DNA of 64,000 nt from Vombatus ursinus (GCF_900497805.2 NW_020954590.1:87694916-87758915), one strand, 5' to 3'; positions 36,723 through 49,568 are shown, counted from the first letter of the stretch. A program made the numbers and translations. Notes: generated by a model not told the origin, from the sequence alone.

Positions 36723-37599
36723 TCTTCATCACAAACAGAAAACAAAAGAAAATGGAAAAAAATGCCACAATAAAGCTGGGAAAACTAAGGGAGAACACTT
36801 CTCACAAAAATCACCCTTGATATGTACTCTCAAGTTCTGAGTTATCTCCTAAGAAAATTCGCAAGGGGGAAAAATTCAATTCAACAATATTAATCTATAA
36901 AGGATCACATCTTTTAAAGTAAATTATAAATGAATCACATTTCTTAGCAACTATTCAATTTGCAGATGCATCTGACCTTAGATGATACTACTTGATTTTA
37001 CAAAGGACAAACTTTTGTTTATGACTTAAAAACCAAAAAAAAAAAAAAAAATTAAGTTTCCTTAAGATAGCTTCTTAGGGAAATGAAAATAACTTTGAAC
37101 ATATTGTTTCTAACAGAAGTAAGAACTATAGCAATGTCAGCAGCAAATTTTATCCCCAGGGTTCTCTGCCACCCACAGGACACCTGTCAATCTTGGCACT
37201 GGCCTTTATCTCTCCATGCAGTGAAGACTTAGCATAGCATGTACCTCTCTTGACCAAATTAGGCTAACCTCATCTGCATTGACATCAGTGTCTATAATTT
37301 TGGAATCTCATAGCCAGAAATAGCCTATCACAGAAACCAGTATACAAATTAAGTGCAGACAGAAGACAGTGCTGAATTTATGGAAGAGTGATAAAAAAGC
37401 TAAAGCAAAAATTCCATACTTGGGTTTTTTTTCCACAAATACCTAAAATATCGTGTCAAGTTGGCTAATAAATACTCGGTTTTTTTTTTTAAATTAAAGC
37501 CTTGTTTTAGGTTTTCTTATGCTCAATATAAAATTTAAAATCTAAACAATTTAATGGTACTAATAATTTTTATGTACTATAGTATAGGAATTATTTTAA

Positions 37600-37795
37600 C
37601 ACAGGATCAAAAAATCATTTAGTCCAACCACCTCACTTTACAGATAAAGAGAAATTCAGAAAAGTTGTCTTGTTCAATATCACATAAGAAATAAGCTGCA
37701 ATGTGAGACTCAACAGGATTTGAGTCAAGACCTTTTACTTAAAAAATTCAGGGCACTTTCCTTTCTTTATACCATGCTGCTGTTTATTATTCAAA
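37600..37795 (-). mobile_element. MIR-like SINE, antisense
   Basis: AATCATTTAGTCCAACCACC, CACTTTACAGATAAAGAG and GGATTTGAGTCAAGACC, diverged. Confidence 0.6.
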
Positions 37796-38329
37796 TGAAG
37801 CCCTGACAGTATAATATTTTTAAACCTCTGAATTGAGTTTTTCGACAATAATCTGTTTTATGGTAATCACATTTAATTCCTATTCTACTAGAAGGGGTAG
37901 AATATACATTATTAAGGAGCTCAAATCCCAGAAAACTAAAATATTACTTCTGTGATCTCATTCAAAAAGTAAGGATTTTACTGTATCTTTATACGTTTTC
38001 ATTCTATGAACTTCTTTCTGCTATACCTATAAAAATTCTACATAAAGTCCAAGCAACATGTTAGTGAGAACTTCTGCTAAATCTCTTGATATAGCTTGAA
38101 TGCTACTGGTTATTTCATCTCAATATATAACTAGTCCACCTCCTTTTCAGGTCATGCATCTCTCTAATGACATCCTTCTATTTAATTCTATGCCCAGATC
38201 ATTATCCATCCTTAATACCAGTCCAAGATACCTGTGCTGGAGTCCATCCAATTACATGTAATTTGGACAACAGGTATTTTTCATTCACTTTTTTCCTACA
38301 TGAATAATCAGACTAAACTCTTTTTGAGT

Positions 38330-38480
38330 GATTAGGAAGACAGTGTAACTTAGTGGTCACAGTACTAGACTTGGAGTCAGAAAAACATGGGTTCAATTCC
38401 TACCTTTGACAGTTACTAGCTAAGTGATCAGTTAAGTCATGTAGCCTTCCTTAAAACTTCAATTTTCTCTTATGTAAAAT
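38330..38480 (+). mobile_element. MIR-like SINE
   Basis: CAGTGTAACTTAGTGGTCAC, box-B-like GGTTCAATTCC, CAGTTACTAGCTAAGTGAT and TCTTATGTAAAATGTGAATA. Confidence 0.7.
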
Positions 38481-38582
38481 GTGAATAATCAAGTGCTACC
38501 TTTAGCCGAAGGCCTTTGTTACCTTGTTTCTGCTTTGTATGTGCAATGTATATACCTATATACATATGTATGTGTTATCTCA

Positions 38583-38650
38583 CTAGAATGTAAGTTTGAG
38601 AGCAGGACTTATTTCTCTTTTTTTTTTTATCCTCAGGTTTATCCTAGTTC
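38583..38650 (+). mobile_element. L2 3' end fragment
   Basis: CTAGAATGTAAGTTTGAGAG CAGGACTT and a TTTATCCTCAGG block; truncated. Confidence 0.4.
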
Positions 38651-39600
38651 ATGGGATATTTTAAAAAAGTTTTTTTTCAATGAACCAAAATGTATTTCCT
38701 TTTCCTTTTCTGCCCCACCCCACTGAAAAATAAGAAAAATAAAACCCTTATAACAAGCATAGCAAAGCCCCCTCCCCAAATCCTCATTTCCAAGTCTCTG
38801 AAATCTTATGTCTTAATCTGCACTCTGAATCAAGAGGAAGAGGGTTTGCTTCACCATGAGTCCTTTGAAATCTTGGTTGGTCATTTCATTGGTCAGTTAA
38901 GTCTTACAAAGTTGTTTGTCTTTATGATGTTGTTACTGTGTAAACTGTTGTCCTTGTTCTCTCTTCATTCAACTCAAGTTCATACCTGTCTTCCCAGATT
39001 TCTCTGAAACTGTCCCTTTTATCATTTCTTATAATCCTATATTATTCCATTACATTTACATACCGTAATTTCTTCAGCCATTGCTCAAGAAGCAGCACCT
39101 TAATTTCCAGTTCTTTGCCACCACAAAAAGAGCTGCTATAAATATTTTTGTACACATGGTTCTTTCCCTTTTTCTCTGATCTCTTTAGGGTACAGTCCTA
39201 GTAGTAACATTACTACTAGGGGCAGTCAAGGGATATGCACATTTTAATAACTTTTAGTTCCTATTTGCTTTTCAGAATGGCTGGATCAGTTCACAGCTCC
39301 ACCAACAGTGTATCAATATGCCTTTTCTTTTAGCCTGTCCAACATGTGTCATTTTCCTTTTTTTTCCCCTTTGGTTAACTTTGCTGCTAGGATGGGTGTG
39401 AGGTGGAATCTCAGAGTTGTTTTCATTTTTATTTTTCTAATTATTAGTGATTTGGGATATTTTTTCATATGGTTATTGATAACTTGGATTTCTTCTTTTA
39501 AAAAAAACTGCCCATTCCTATACTTTCTCCATTTACCAATTCAAGGCACACAAGTAAACTTTTTAGAAAAGCTTGCTAATTGATTGATGGTAACTATATC
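38650..39600 (-). mobile_element. L1 LINE 3' UTR and ORF2 C-terminus, antisense
   Basis: Reverse complement of an L1 3' UTR (38650-39040) followed by ORF2. TTTGCCACCACAAAAAGAGC, CAGAATGGCTGGATCAGTTC and GGTGTGAGGTGGAATCTCAG are the antisense of the ORF2 zinc-knuckle region. Confidence 0.85.
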
Positions 39601-39679
39601 ATAAGGTGAGGCTAAAAATGTGATAATATATGTAAACCATTCTGTAAAACTTAAAAACACTATATAAATGTAAGTTAAG

Positions 39680-40600
39680 ACAGCAATTAGTTCATTTAGA
39701 AGGTTCTTCAAAGCTGCAGAATTTGATGTAATCAGCTCAGCTTTGTCCACAAAATGGATCATATGGAGAACCTCATCATTTATAAGAAATCTCTTATTCA
39801 TTTAGATTCTATGTTGGTTATCCTTCATAATGGTGGCAAAGACTTTTGACAAACATTTTCTTATTATATGTTCACTTGAGATTAGTAGTTAGAGGAACCA
39901 AAATTATCTTGGTTGTAAATATCTTTAAAGAAATTCTGCATGATTTCTATATATGCATGGGAGGCATCTTGTTAGAGAAGAACTATTAAGTATTTTATTC
40001 TTCCAAATTAAATGCTTTTTTAATTAGTCAACAAATAACAAGCATTGGAGATTCTTATAATCATTTCACCTTTCAACCAGTCAATACAAATGCAATCAAT
40101 GACTATAAAGATGTCTTCTGTTAAATATCATTTGCAAAAATCTACCCTTTGCTTCCTCATAACTCCATCAAGGATGCCATCGTGGTATTTAGAGATCATT
40201 CTCATAAGGATTTTGCGGAAAATGTACAGGCAAATAGGTAATTATTGATATTTTCTCATTTGCAGACTTTTTTTTTTTTTGTAGTAAGTTCCCCTCTTCT
40301 ATGTGCTTGATCTTTTTTAAATGCTAAGAATCACTTTCTTAATGCCCTCAAAATTGTGTCACCTACACCTCTTCTGCGTCCCCTATCTTTGTTTTCTGTA
40401 GTATTATTTTACTCATTTTTTAACACTTTTTTTCTGCTCTTTGTCCTCTTCATTTCATCCTTATATGCCCTCAGGCCGATATGTCTTAGTTGGGGCGCTT
40501 GCCAAGTTTCTCAGATAAAGATTATAACCCAATTAAATTTACGGATTTTGAGTCCTGTTGAATTGGTATTTGCTTCTTAATCCTAGAGGGGGACAAAGAT
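39680..40600 (-). mobile_element. RTE-type LINE fragment
   Basis: Shares ordered blocks with 51.5-53.1 kb: GGAGGCATCTTGTTAGAGAA corresponds to the CCACCTTGTTAAAGAG block, then CTTCCAAATTAAATG, then GACTATAAAGATG. Its left part matches the fragment near 20.4 kb. Frames are broken; no 3' terminus was identified. Confidence 0.55.
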
Positions 40601-40659
40601 AATGTCTTTCGAAAACCAAATGAACATTACCTCATATTGTTTTACAACGGTTAAGTCAC

Positions 40660-40865
40660 GAGAGACAGTTTGATATAGTAGAAAGAGCACTGGAATCTGA
40701 GGAGATTAGTTAAGTTAAAATCCTTTTCTATTTACTACCTAACCAACACAACCTTAGGCAAGTCACTTACCTTTTCTGCGGTTTGGTCTCCTCTGTAAAA
40801 CAACAAGATTGAAGTAGGTAACTTTTAAGGTACCTTCTACCTCTAAACTCTATGATGCTATGATC
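40660..40865 (+). mobile_element. tRNA-derived SINE
   Basis: ATATAGTAGAAAGAGCACTG, AGGCAAGTCACTTACC, TCCTCTGTAAAAC and an end with CTAAACTCTATGATGCTATG. Same family as 10780-10975. Confidence 0.65.
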
Positions 40866-40869
40866 ATTT

Positions 40870-43200
40870 TATATTGGTATTACATTTCATCTCTACCCTA
40901 AACTACAAGAACTTCAAGGGGAAGATTCACACTTTTAAATTAATTTGAATTAATTCATGGAATTTTAATCAATGCTCTTATATTCAACATTGAAGTGCTT
41001 TTAGCTAACCACCTAAAGTTTATTTTTTTAACCTAAGATGTGTTATTTTTTTTTCTGCTTTATGAGTATATATCTAACTAAAAATTGGTACTCCTGACAT
41101 GCTTTTTTTTTAAAAAATAAAGAGGTTTCTAGCCCACTTAGGTAGAACTTTTACAGTAGAGGTATGGGAAAACAACATGGAATATAAAGAATGAGGAAAT
41201 ATAGTGGAAGTTTTAATTTGAAATGGAAGCAGTGTCTATAGGAAAAGAAAGTACACATCCAACTCAAAAATTGTTATTCTATGCCAGAAGATAGTCTCTG
41301 TTTCCTTCAGGTCAGTTAATGAAACCACCAGATGGGAAGAGATCACAAATATTTAGTTATCTCTGGAAGATAACTATTCTTGCTGTGTTTCCTATTTTTG
41401 CCATCTTCTGTATCAGTCCTAGGTCCATTTACTCTGTCCAGGAAGCTAGGACCACCATTCTGTCTAATCTCTAAAGGAAACCTGATCTCCCTAGCTAATG
41501 TTATATGGACAAATAATTCTTTTTTTCTTCAGTACACAGAAAGAGATCAGACAAAGTTGAAATTTTTGCAAAGGAATTTCAAGAGAAAACTTAGGTAAGA
41601 AAAACTGCAATCAAAACAAAATGCAAAAGCACACACACACACACAAAACCATGAGTTTAAAGAATACAGATCTGTTACCCTACAGCAACTTAAGTAGCTC
41701 TACTGATTGATTTGGCTGATACAGCCTGTGGAAGGCACACAGTTCCCATTTCTAGTTCAAACTTGTCTAAAGAAAACCTACTGAAAAAAGCTTCCCCTTT
41801 CAGTCCCTCAGTGTTTCCCCTAGAAGTAAAGGACTAGAACAGCTAAAGAAAACATGAGGTAATTAGGTGGTCAATCCTAGGAGAGGATATAGGCAAAAAG
41901 GACAAAGGAGATTTCCCAACAATGACAAATCTCATCATAGCAAATAACATTGTAACAACAAAAATCTCAGAATAGTAAAATTTTAAATAGACAAACTTTA
42001 GACTGACTCATTTCACAAAGCACATCTACAGGATCCAAGCAGGGGTACAGTTCCAACACAATGAGAGGGAAACAGCTTACAGCTAGAGAAAAAAGGAATT
42101 GTCCCATGCCAGGAAATAAGGGGCAGGATAAGTTAGTTTGAGTGGAAGATGATGAGATTTTATTATGCCATCATGTAACAGAAGTTTCCTAAGAGCTGTT
42201 AGGTTCAGAAAGAGACAGGAAACTACCCTATCAAAGAATTCTCCCTGTGGCTGCTCCCATATTTATAGACGTAACAATTTATCTTGCTCTTTCCAACCTC
42301 CACACCCCACATCTAAGTTCTTTCATTCCTTCCTATCTAAATACTGTAGTTGCTTCTTACTTTTCTATAGTTCATCTCACCTGCCCCTTTCCATCTATCC
42401 TCCAGAGGCTACCCCAAAACCTTGCCTCCCTGTTCACCCCCCCCATCCACTTTTTTGCGGCAACCATCTGAACTAATTGTATTATCACTAAGATTGCTAC
42501 AGATATTTTAAAGTAAATTAGAAATAACTATCACTATTTTCAGGAACCAAAATAATGTGCTGAAAGCAGTTTAGTAAAATTAAAACAAAAGAAACTATTC
42601 TCAAATTAACACCCTTCATTTACATCTAATAAAATAACAGAGAACAAAGAAAGTTATGTATTTAACAGCTGCAACTATGATGCTTTGTTTAAAGTAGAAT
42701 AGACAAAGGACGCAAAAATAATTTTCAAATTTGCATTGACGCACATCATACTCCTCGTTCAAGAAAAATGCATTTGTAATCATACTGTACGGGGAAATTT
42801 TAATCTTAACCTAAAACTCATCCATAACACACCAATTATACAAGCATTCCTCATTTAAGTAAAAATTCACTGCATTGTGTTTTAAATTCTTTAACTTAAA
42901 ATTTAACCTTAAGGAGCTTCGTTCTTCCTAAACAGAAATTATGGGTATTTATCATCTTACTCCTCTCTGCCTTTATCTCCTGAACTTGACTCCTTGTTTG
43001 TCTAGAACTATCATAATTAGTAGATCCTTCCTACAGGCTCTGTATTTTAATCAACATTGTCCCAGTGCTGTCCACTTCAAGGGTCACTGACTTCAAGAGC
43101 TTATAGTATAAATCAGACTTGTGGACAATAGAGAGCCAAAATATGTGACACAAATAGTAAGTGCAATGGAAGAAGTTAGTAATGGTTCCCATTGAATAAT
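40870..43200. other. Unassigned repeat-poor sequence
   Basis: About 2.3 kb with no recognised transposon or exon. It has several short frames (largest about 100 codons, 42165-42476 plus) and a short (AC)n at 41630-41645. None of the frames shows a known family. Confidence 0.4.
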
Positions 43201-43204
43201 GGCT

Positions 43205-43435
43205 CATATGTAATAGCCCTTTAAGGTTTACAAAGCACTTTTCTCAATAATTCTATCAGGTGAGGAATACAAGAATTATTAGCTCCATTTTACAGATGAG
43301 AAGACTAAAAATTAGAGGAGTTAAATAACTTGCCTATTATCATACTACTAGTAAGTATCAGAAGAAGAAATGGAATTCAAATTTTATGAAATCAATTGCC
43401 ATATCTTTTTCCCCTATACCACACTGCTTCTTATG
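43205..43435 (-). mobile_element. CORE-SINE (MIR-like), antisense
   Basis: CTTTAAGGTTTACAAAGCAC, CCATTTTACAGATGAGAAGA and GGAATTCAAATTTTATG, ending at ACCACACTGCTT. Confidence 0.75.
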
Positions 43436-44389
43436 AAAGGTGGCTATAATTGTAGGCCATAATATAGGAAGTGGAACTAAAGGTACATTTATAGGTATAT
43501 TTAGTCAAGTGGACAAGGCTAACATGCAGTGATGGGGAACTACTATATGTTAAAACTTATTCATAAACAGATAATGTTCAATAATAATCTTAATTATTAC
43601 GAGGTTGGGAACTGAATACTAGCACAAGCAATTAATGTGGGTATTGTAACTGAATCCATCTAGTAGGTTAACAATGACATATGACATTATCCACTGGAAA
43701 AGGCTTTTAATGTGAAGGACAACGTGTAAAGCTAAGGAATGAACTTAACTCTTAGTTCTGAAGATAAAACTGTACAAGTGTTCTTCAATAAAAAATGTCT
43801 GGAAAGAGGTCTTCATGGTATATGAAAAGTACAAAAAAGAAAATTCTTGCACATCAAGTTAGCTAAGTCAAGACAGTTTCAGAAATATAGAATTTAAAAT
43901 GGAGTACTATATGAGGCAGACAATTACACTCAGTTTTCATAGACCTTGCCAATGTGTCCCTGATCTAGTCCAGCTGCTTTTCTTCTTCTTTTTTTTTTTT
44001 AATCGATTGTCAAGCTGCTTTTCAATACTTATTTTTCTCTAGTGCCATTTCTACTTCCTCAGTATGGTGGCTTTGCTGTCATTGATGGAGAGAAAAGTTA
44101 GTTACAGCAGTCTTTATGAATAAAATATCCTTAAAATATTAGGAATCAATTAAAACTGAGAGATCTCATTATATATATACTACTACAAAAGAAAAATGTA
44201 ATTCATAGTCCTTGCTGTGGAGAAGCTTATAAACAATGGAAGAACTATACAAGATAGTACATACTTTACATGCTAAATAGTATGACACAAAATATAAATG
44301 TATAATGTAATTTATTCAGACTGCATTCATACATATATACATATTGTATGTATAAATACGTATATTCATACTACTCAGGATTAAAAAAA

Positions 44390-46420
44390 AATCCAATGTG
44401 AACCATGATATGATGCCTCTTTTATGTGAGAAAAAATTTCCTCATTCTACCTTTCCCTTTCCCCTTCTCAAATGCATCCCTCTCTCTCACCCCTTCATTT
44501 TTTTTTCTTTTTTGGAGATTATCCAAATATAATTGACTCACACCTATGTTCTTTATATAGATTCCTTCTAACTGCAGTAATAATGATAAAATTCTTAAGA
44601 GTTACATGATCTTCCCATGTAGGAATGTAAACAGTTTGACTTTAGTCTTTTATGACTGATTACTCTTTCATGTTTACCTTTCTATGCTTCTCTTGGGTCT
44701 TGTGTTTGAATGCCAAATTTTCTATTTAGCCCTTGTCTTTTTGTCAGGAATGCTTGAAAGTCTTCTATTTCATTAAATATCTACTTCTCCCCCTGAAGGA
44801 TTATACTCAGTTTTGCTGGATAGGTTAGTCTTGTTTGTAATCCTAGATCCTTCGCCTTCTGAAATAACATTCCAAGCCCTCTGCTTTTTTATTGTGGAAA
44901 CTGCTAAATCTTGTGTGATCCTGGATTGACTCCATGAAATATTTCTTTCTAGATGCTTGCAATATTTTCTATTTGACCTGGGAACTTGGAATTTGAATAT
45001 TAAACTCCTGGGAGTTTTCATTTTGAGATCTCTTTCAGTAGGTGATAGATAGATTCTTTCCATTTCTATTTTACCCTCTGGATCTAAGATGTCAGGGCAG
45101 TTTTCTGTTATAATTTCTTGAAATATGATGTCTAGGCTCTTTTTTGGATCATGGCTTTCAGGTCATTTTATTAATTCATAAATTATCTCTCCTTGATTTA
45201 TTTTCTAAATCAGTTGTTTTTCCAATGAGATATTTCACATTTTCTTCTATTTTTTTCATTTTTTGGACTTTGCTTTATTGTTTCTTGAAGTCTTATGGAA
45301 TCATTAGCTTCCACTTGCCCAATTCTAATTTTCAAGAATTATTTTCTTTAGTGAACTTCTGTACCTCTTTTTCCATTTGGCCAGTTCTATTTTTTAAGGT
45401 GTTATTTTCTTCAGTATTTCTTTTTGGTGACTATTTTACCAAGATATTTATTGTCCTTTCATAATTTTTTTGCACCACTCTCATTTCTTTTCTTAATTTT
45501 TCCTCTACCATTCTTAACTCTCTCTTTAACTCTCCCAAGAATTCTTGCCAACCTTGGGTCTAATTCTTGAAGGCTTTGCTTCTAGCTGTTTTCACATTGT
45601 TTTCTTCTGAGTTCATGTCAATATTCCTTGTCACCACAGTAGATTTTTATGGTCAGGTTATTTTGTTGTTGTTTGCTCATTTCTCCAGCTTATTTCTTGA
45701 TTTTGAACTCTATGTTAAAGTTAGGCTCTGTCCAGGGATGTAGGTGGGTGGACATTGTCCCAAGTTTCAGGCTTTTTCATGCTGCTGTTTTCAGAGCTAG
45801 TTTTGGGGATCTGTAAGCCTTCTGTGCTTCCAAGGTGGTGTTATCTTGGAAGAGGTGTGGTCACTGCTCTTCTGGTCACTCTGTGCTCTGATCTTTACCC
45901 AGGAAGGACCCTTGCTCCCCTGAAGCTGCAAGTACTAGTGTTCTTCTTGACCTCTGTGTCTCCTGCAGCCACAAGTGCTGGTACTCCTCTTGGCTCTGAA
46001 ACTGTGACCAGGGCCCTTGCTCCCTAGTGACTGATACATGCATTCCTCTCCACTCTGCAACTGCAACCCGGAACTGTTTATGGGCAAGAGTTGCCTATCA
46101 GCATCAGGTGCACCCAGTGCCAGCAAAGGGTCTCCCATAATCTCTTTCTGACCAGTTTTCTTCCCCACTTGCCATTGCTGTCACTGACGCCTCCAAAGTC
46201 CACCACTGATACTCCTGCACACAACAGGCCAGCTCCCACCCCAATGCCACAGACCTCACCTGCAGACCTCTTAATTTGCCTTGGGGTGGAAAATTTTTTC
46301 CCTCTGACTTTTGGTTGGCTCTGACACTCCAAAATTTGATTTGAGGCACTATTTTAAAGTTGTTAGGAGAGGAATGTTGGGGGAGTTCAGCGCTGGATCC
46401 CAGCCTGTACTCCTTCATTT
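44390..46420 (-). mobile_element. L1 LINE 5' half (5' UTR, ORF1, spacer), antisense, lacking its 3' half
   Basis: On the minus strand, a 5' UTR-like GC-richer part (about 46420-45700) leads into ORF1. A segment near 44830-44920 reads SRITQDLAVSTIKKQRAWN, matching ORF1 of the HAL1-like copy, and the C-terminal end is near 44770. It continues as inter-ORF spacer to about 44390 and then stops without poly(A). ORF1 is broken by several frame changes. Confidence 0.82.
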
Positions 46421-46619
46421 TCTGTATATAGAAATTTTATAAGAATCACTTCACATGCTTGAGGACATCCTTCAGGAGTATTAGTAAGGAAAAGACAGGA
46501 GTTCACAATATTCCACAGTGGACCACAGCCATACCATCGTCACACAACACATTGAAAGACATACAGAATATACAATTTACTATGCTTGCTGATTATTTTT
46601 TTAAAAATTAATTTAACAG

Positions 46620-48669
46620 GCTGAGGGGCGGAGCCAAGATGGCAGAGTGAAAGCAGTGACTTGCTTGAGCTCTCCCCCCAAACCCCTCCAAATACCTATC
46701 AAAAATGGCTTTAAACAAATTCTAAAGCAGCAGAACCCACAAAAAAACAGAGTTAAAACAAATTTCCAGCCCAAGACAACCTGGATGGCTGATGAGAAAG
46801 GTCTATCGCGCCTGGCTGGGAGAGGAGCGCAGTTCAGCGCAGGTGCAGCAGGCCTCAGAGGACTGAACTGCGAGCAGCTGTGGCGGTTTCCAGACTTCTT
46901 AACCCACAAACTCCAAAGACAACTTAGAAGGTCAGTGGGAAAAGTCTGTGAGTGCGGTAAAAGAAGAAGCTAGGTCTTAGCTGCAAGTCCCAAGCCCGGG
47001 CCGTGGCTGTTTCCTGAGCTTCTGGCCCACAGACTGAGGGGGAATCAAGTGGCTGATCTGAGGGGGATTGCAAGGATCTCTTTGCCAGTGCTGAGGCAGG
47101 AATCTCTTGCTTTGCCCGTGCTTGGATCTGGGTCACAGTTCTCAGGGGCGGTCCTGGGGCAAGGAGGAGCGCTGGTGTGGTGAAGCTTGTTGTGGCAGTG
47201 GAGAGAAAAGACCTCTCCCCTTATCATAGCACCTTGGAAGAACTGAAAATTTTCAGGTCCCTAGAAGTATCTCTGAAAACAGCTGTACAAACCCCCGAAG
47301 CTTGGGACAGTACATTCTCCACATTGGAAACAGACTCTTACCTCAACAAAGAGTTTAAAACTCAAGTAACTGGTTGGGATCATGAGCAAGCAGCGCAAAA
47401 AGAGTCAGACTATATTATCTTACTTTAGTGACAAAGAAGATCAAAACATACAACCAGAAGAAGAAAACAAAGTCAAAGCTCCTACATCCAAAACTTCCAA
47501 GAAGAACATGAATCAGTCCCAGGCCTTGGAAAAGCTCAAAAGGAATTTTGAGAAGCAAAGGAAAAACTGGGAAGAGAAATGAGAGTGATGCAAGAAAACC
47601 ATGAAAAGCAAGTTAACAGCTTGCTAAAGGAAACCCCAAAAAATACTGAAGAAAATAACACCTTAAAAAATAGCCTAACCCAAATGGCTAAAGAGGTCCA
47701 AAAAGGCAATGACAAGAACACCCTAAAAAGCAAAATTGGACAAATAGAACAGGAAGTCCAAAAGCTTACTGAAGAAAATACTTCCTTAAAAATTAGAATA
47801 GAGCAATTGGAAGCTAGTGACTTTATGAGAAATCAAGACACTGTAAAACAAAACCAAAAGAATGAAAAATTAGAAAACAATGTGAAATATCTCATTGGAA
47901 AAACAAATGATTCAGGAGAGATCATTTAAAAATTATTGGACTATCTATAAACTCCTACAAATATTGTAAAAACATTGGAAAAACAACTGACGTGGAAAAT
48001 AGGTCCAGGAGAGATAATTTAAAAATTATTGGACTATCTGAAAGCCATGATCAAAAAAAGAACCTAGACATCATCTTTCAAGAAATTATCAAGGAAAACT
48101 GCCCTGATATTTTAAAACCAGAGGGCAAAATAGAAATTGAAAGAATTCACTGATCTCCTCCTGAAAGAGATCCCCAAAGGAAAACTCTTTGAAATATTGT
48201 AGCCAGATTCCAGAGATCAAGGTCAAGGAGAAAATATTGCAAGCAGCCAGAAAGAAACAATTCCAGTATTGTGGAAACACAATCAGGATAACACAAGATT
48301 TAGCAGCTTCTACATTAAGGGACCACAGGGCATGGAATATAATATTCCAGAGGGAAAGGAGATAGGATTACAACCAAGAATCACCTACCCAGCAAAACTG
48401 AGTATAATTTTTCAGGGGAAAAAATGGACATTCAGTGAAAGAGAGGACTTTCAAGCATTCTTGATGAAAAGATCAGAGCTGAATAGAAAATTTGACTTTC
48501 CAGTAACAGACTCAAGTGGAACATGAAGAGGTAAACAGGAAAGAGAAATCAAAGAGACTTATTAAGGTTGAACTGTTTACATTCCTGAATGGAAAGATGA
48601 AATTTGTAACTCATGTGACCTTTGTCAGTATTACGGTAGTTGGAGGGAAAAAATTATATGTATATGTAT

Positions 48670-48719
<50 letters not shown>

Positions 48720-49568
48720 GGATGGATGGATGGATGGATAGATAGAGGGCACAAGATGAGTTGAAGATGAAGGGGTCATATCTGGAGAATAAAATTAAGG
48801 GGTGAGAGAGGATTACACTAGAAGGAGAAAGGGAAAGGTAGAATGGGGTAAATTATCTCACAAAAAAAACAGAAAAGGGTCTTACAGTGGAGGGGAAATG
48901 GGGGAAGGTGAGAGGGAATGAGTGAATCTTATTCTCATAGAATTTGACTTAAGGAGGGAATAACATACACACTCAATTGAATATGGAACTCTGTCTTACC
49001 CTACAGGAAAATAGGAGGGGAAAGGGACAGGAGAGTAGGGGGATGATAGAGAGGAGGGCAGACTGGGAAAGGGGGTAATCAGAATCAAATACTTCTGAGG
49101 AGTGACAGGGTCAAAAGAAAAGAATAGAATAAATGGGGGGGGCAGGATAGGATTAAGGGAAATAGAGTTAGTTTTTCACAGCATGTCTACTATGGAAGTG
49201 TTTTGCATGACTGCACATGTATAACCTATATTGAGTTGCTTGCCTTTTCAATAAGGGTGGGTGGGGAGGGAGGAAGGGAGAAAATTTGGAACCCAAAGTT
49301 TTAAAAACACATGTTTAAAAAAATGTTTTCACATGCAACTGGGAAATAAGAAATACAGGAAATGGGGTACAGAAATCTATCCTGCCCTACAGGAAAATAG
49401 AAGGGAAAGGGGGGTAGAGATAGCAGGGAAAGCAGACTAGGGGAAGGGGTATTCAGAATGCATGCCATCTTGGGGTGGGAGGAGGGGTGAGATGGGGTGA
49501 AAATTTGGAACTCAAAATCTTGTGGAAGTAAATGTTGAAAACTAAAAATTAAAAAAAAAAGAATTAAA
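46620..49568 (+). mobile_element. HAL1-type L1 derivative: 5' UTR, ORF1, no ORF2
   Basis: A complete 2.95-kb insertion with a perfect 17-base duplication, AAAAATTAATTTAACAG (46603-46619 and 49569-49585). Layout: 5' UTR from 46620 (GGCGGAGCCAAGATGGCAGA); ORF1 from the ATG at 47382 (MSKQRKKSQTILSYFSDKED). A coiled-coil part at 47579-47929 includes KEVQKLTEENTSLKIRIEQL, then an RRM-like part (NLKIIGLSES, 48025-48055) and a C-terminal part (ITYPAKLSIIFQGKKWTF, 48390-48440). ORF1 is now interrupted by a stop near 47579 and further frame changes. After ORF1 come a spacer with a tetranucleotide repeat and two consecutive L1-like 3' ends (about 49200-49330 and 49450-49550). No reverse-transcriptase or endonuclease sequence lies between, so it would have depended on L1. 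Confidence 0.92.
48657..48747. repeat. Compound (AGAT)n (GGAT)n microsatellite inside HAL1 spacer
   Basis: A short TATATG run, then about 12 AGAT units (48671-48719), about five GGAT units and two AGAT units. Confidence 0.97.

Noticed and set aside
42165-42476. 103-codon proline/serine-rich frame
   Set aside because: No recognisable family, no splice context, overlaps another frame of similar length; composition reflects a CCA/TCC-rich stretch.
46620-47380. GC-richer block as the PDE7A1 first exon or CpG island
   Set aside because: It is the 5' UTR of the HAL1-like element on the plus strand; no MEVCYQLPVLPLDRP-type peptide is encoded on the minus strand.
47177-48526. Series of frames at 47177-48526 as independent genes
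   Set aside because: They are pieces of one L1-type ORF1 (coiled coil, RRM-like and C-terminal parts) in a HAL1-like element.
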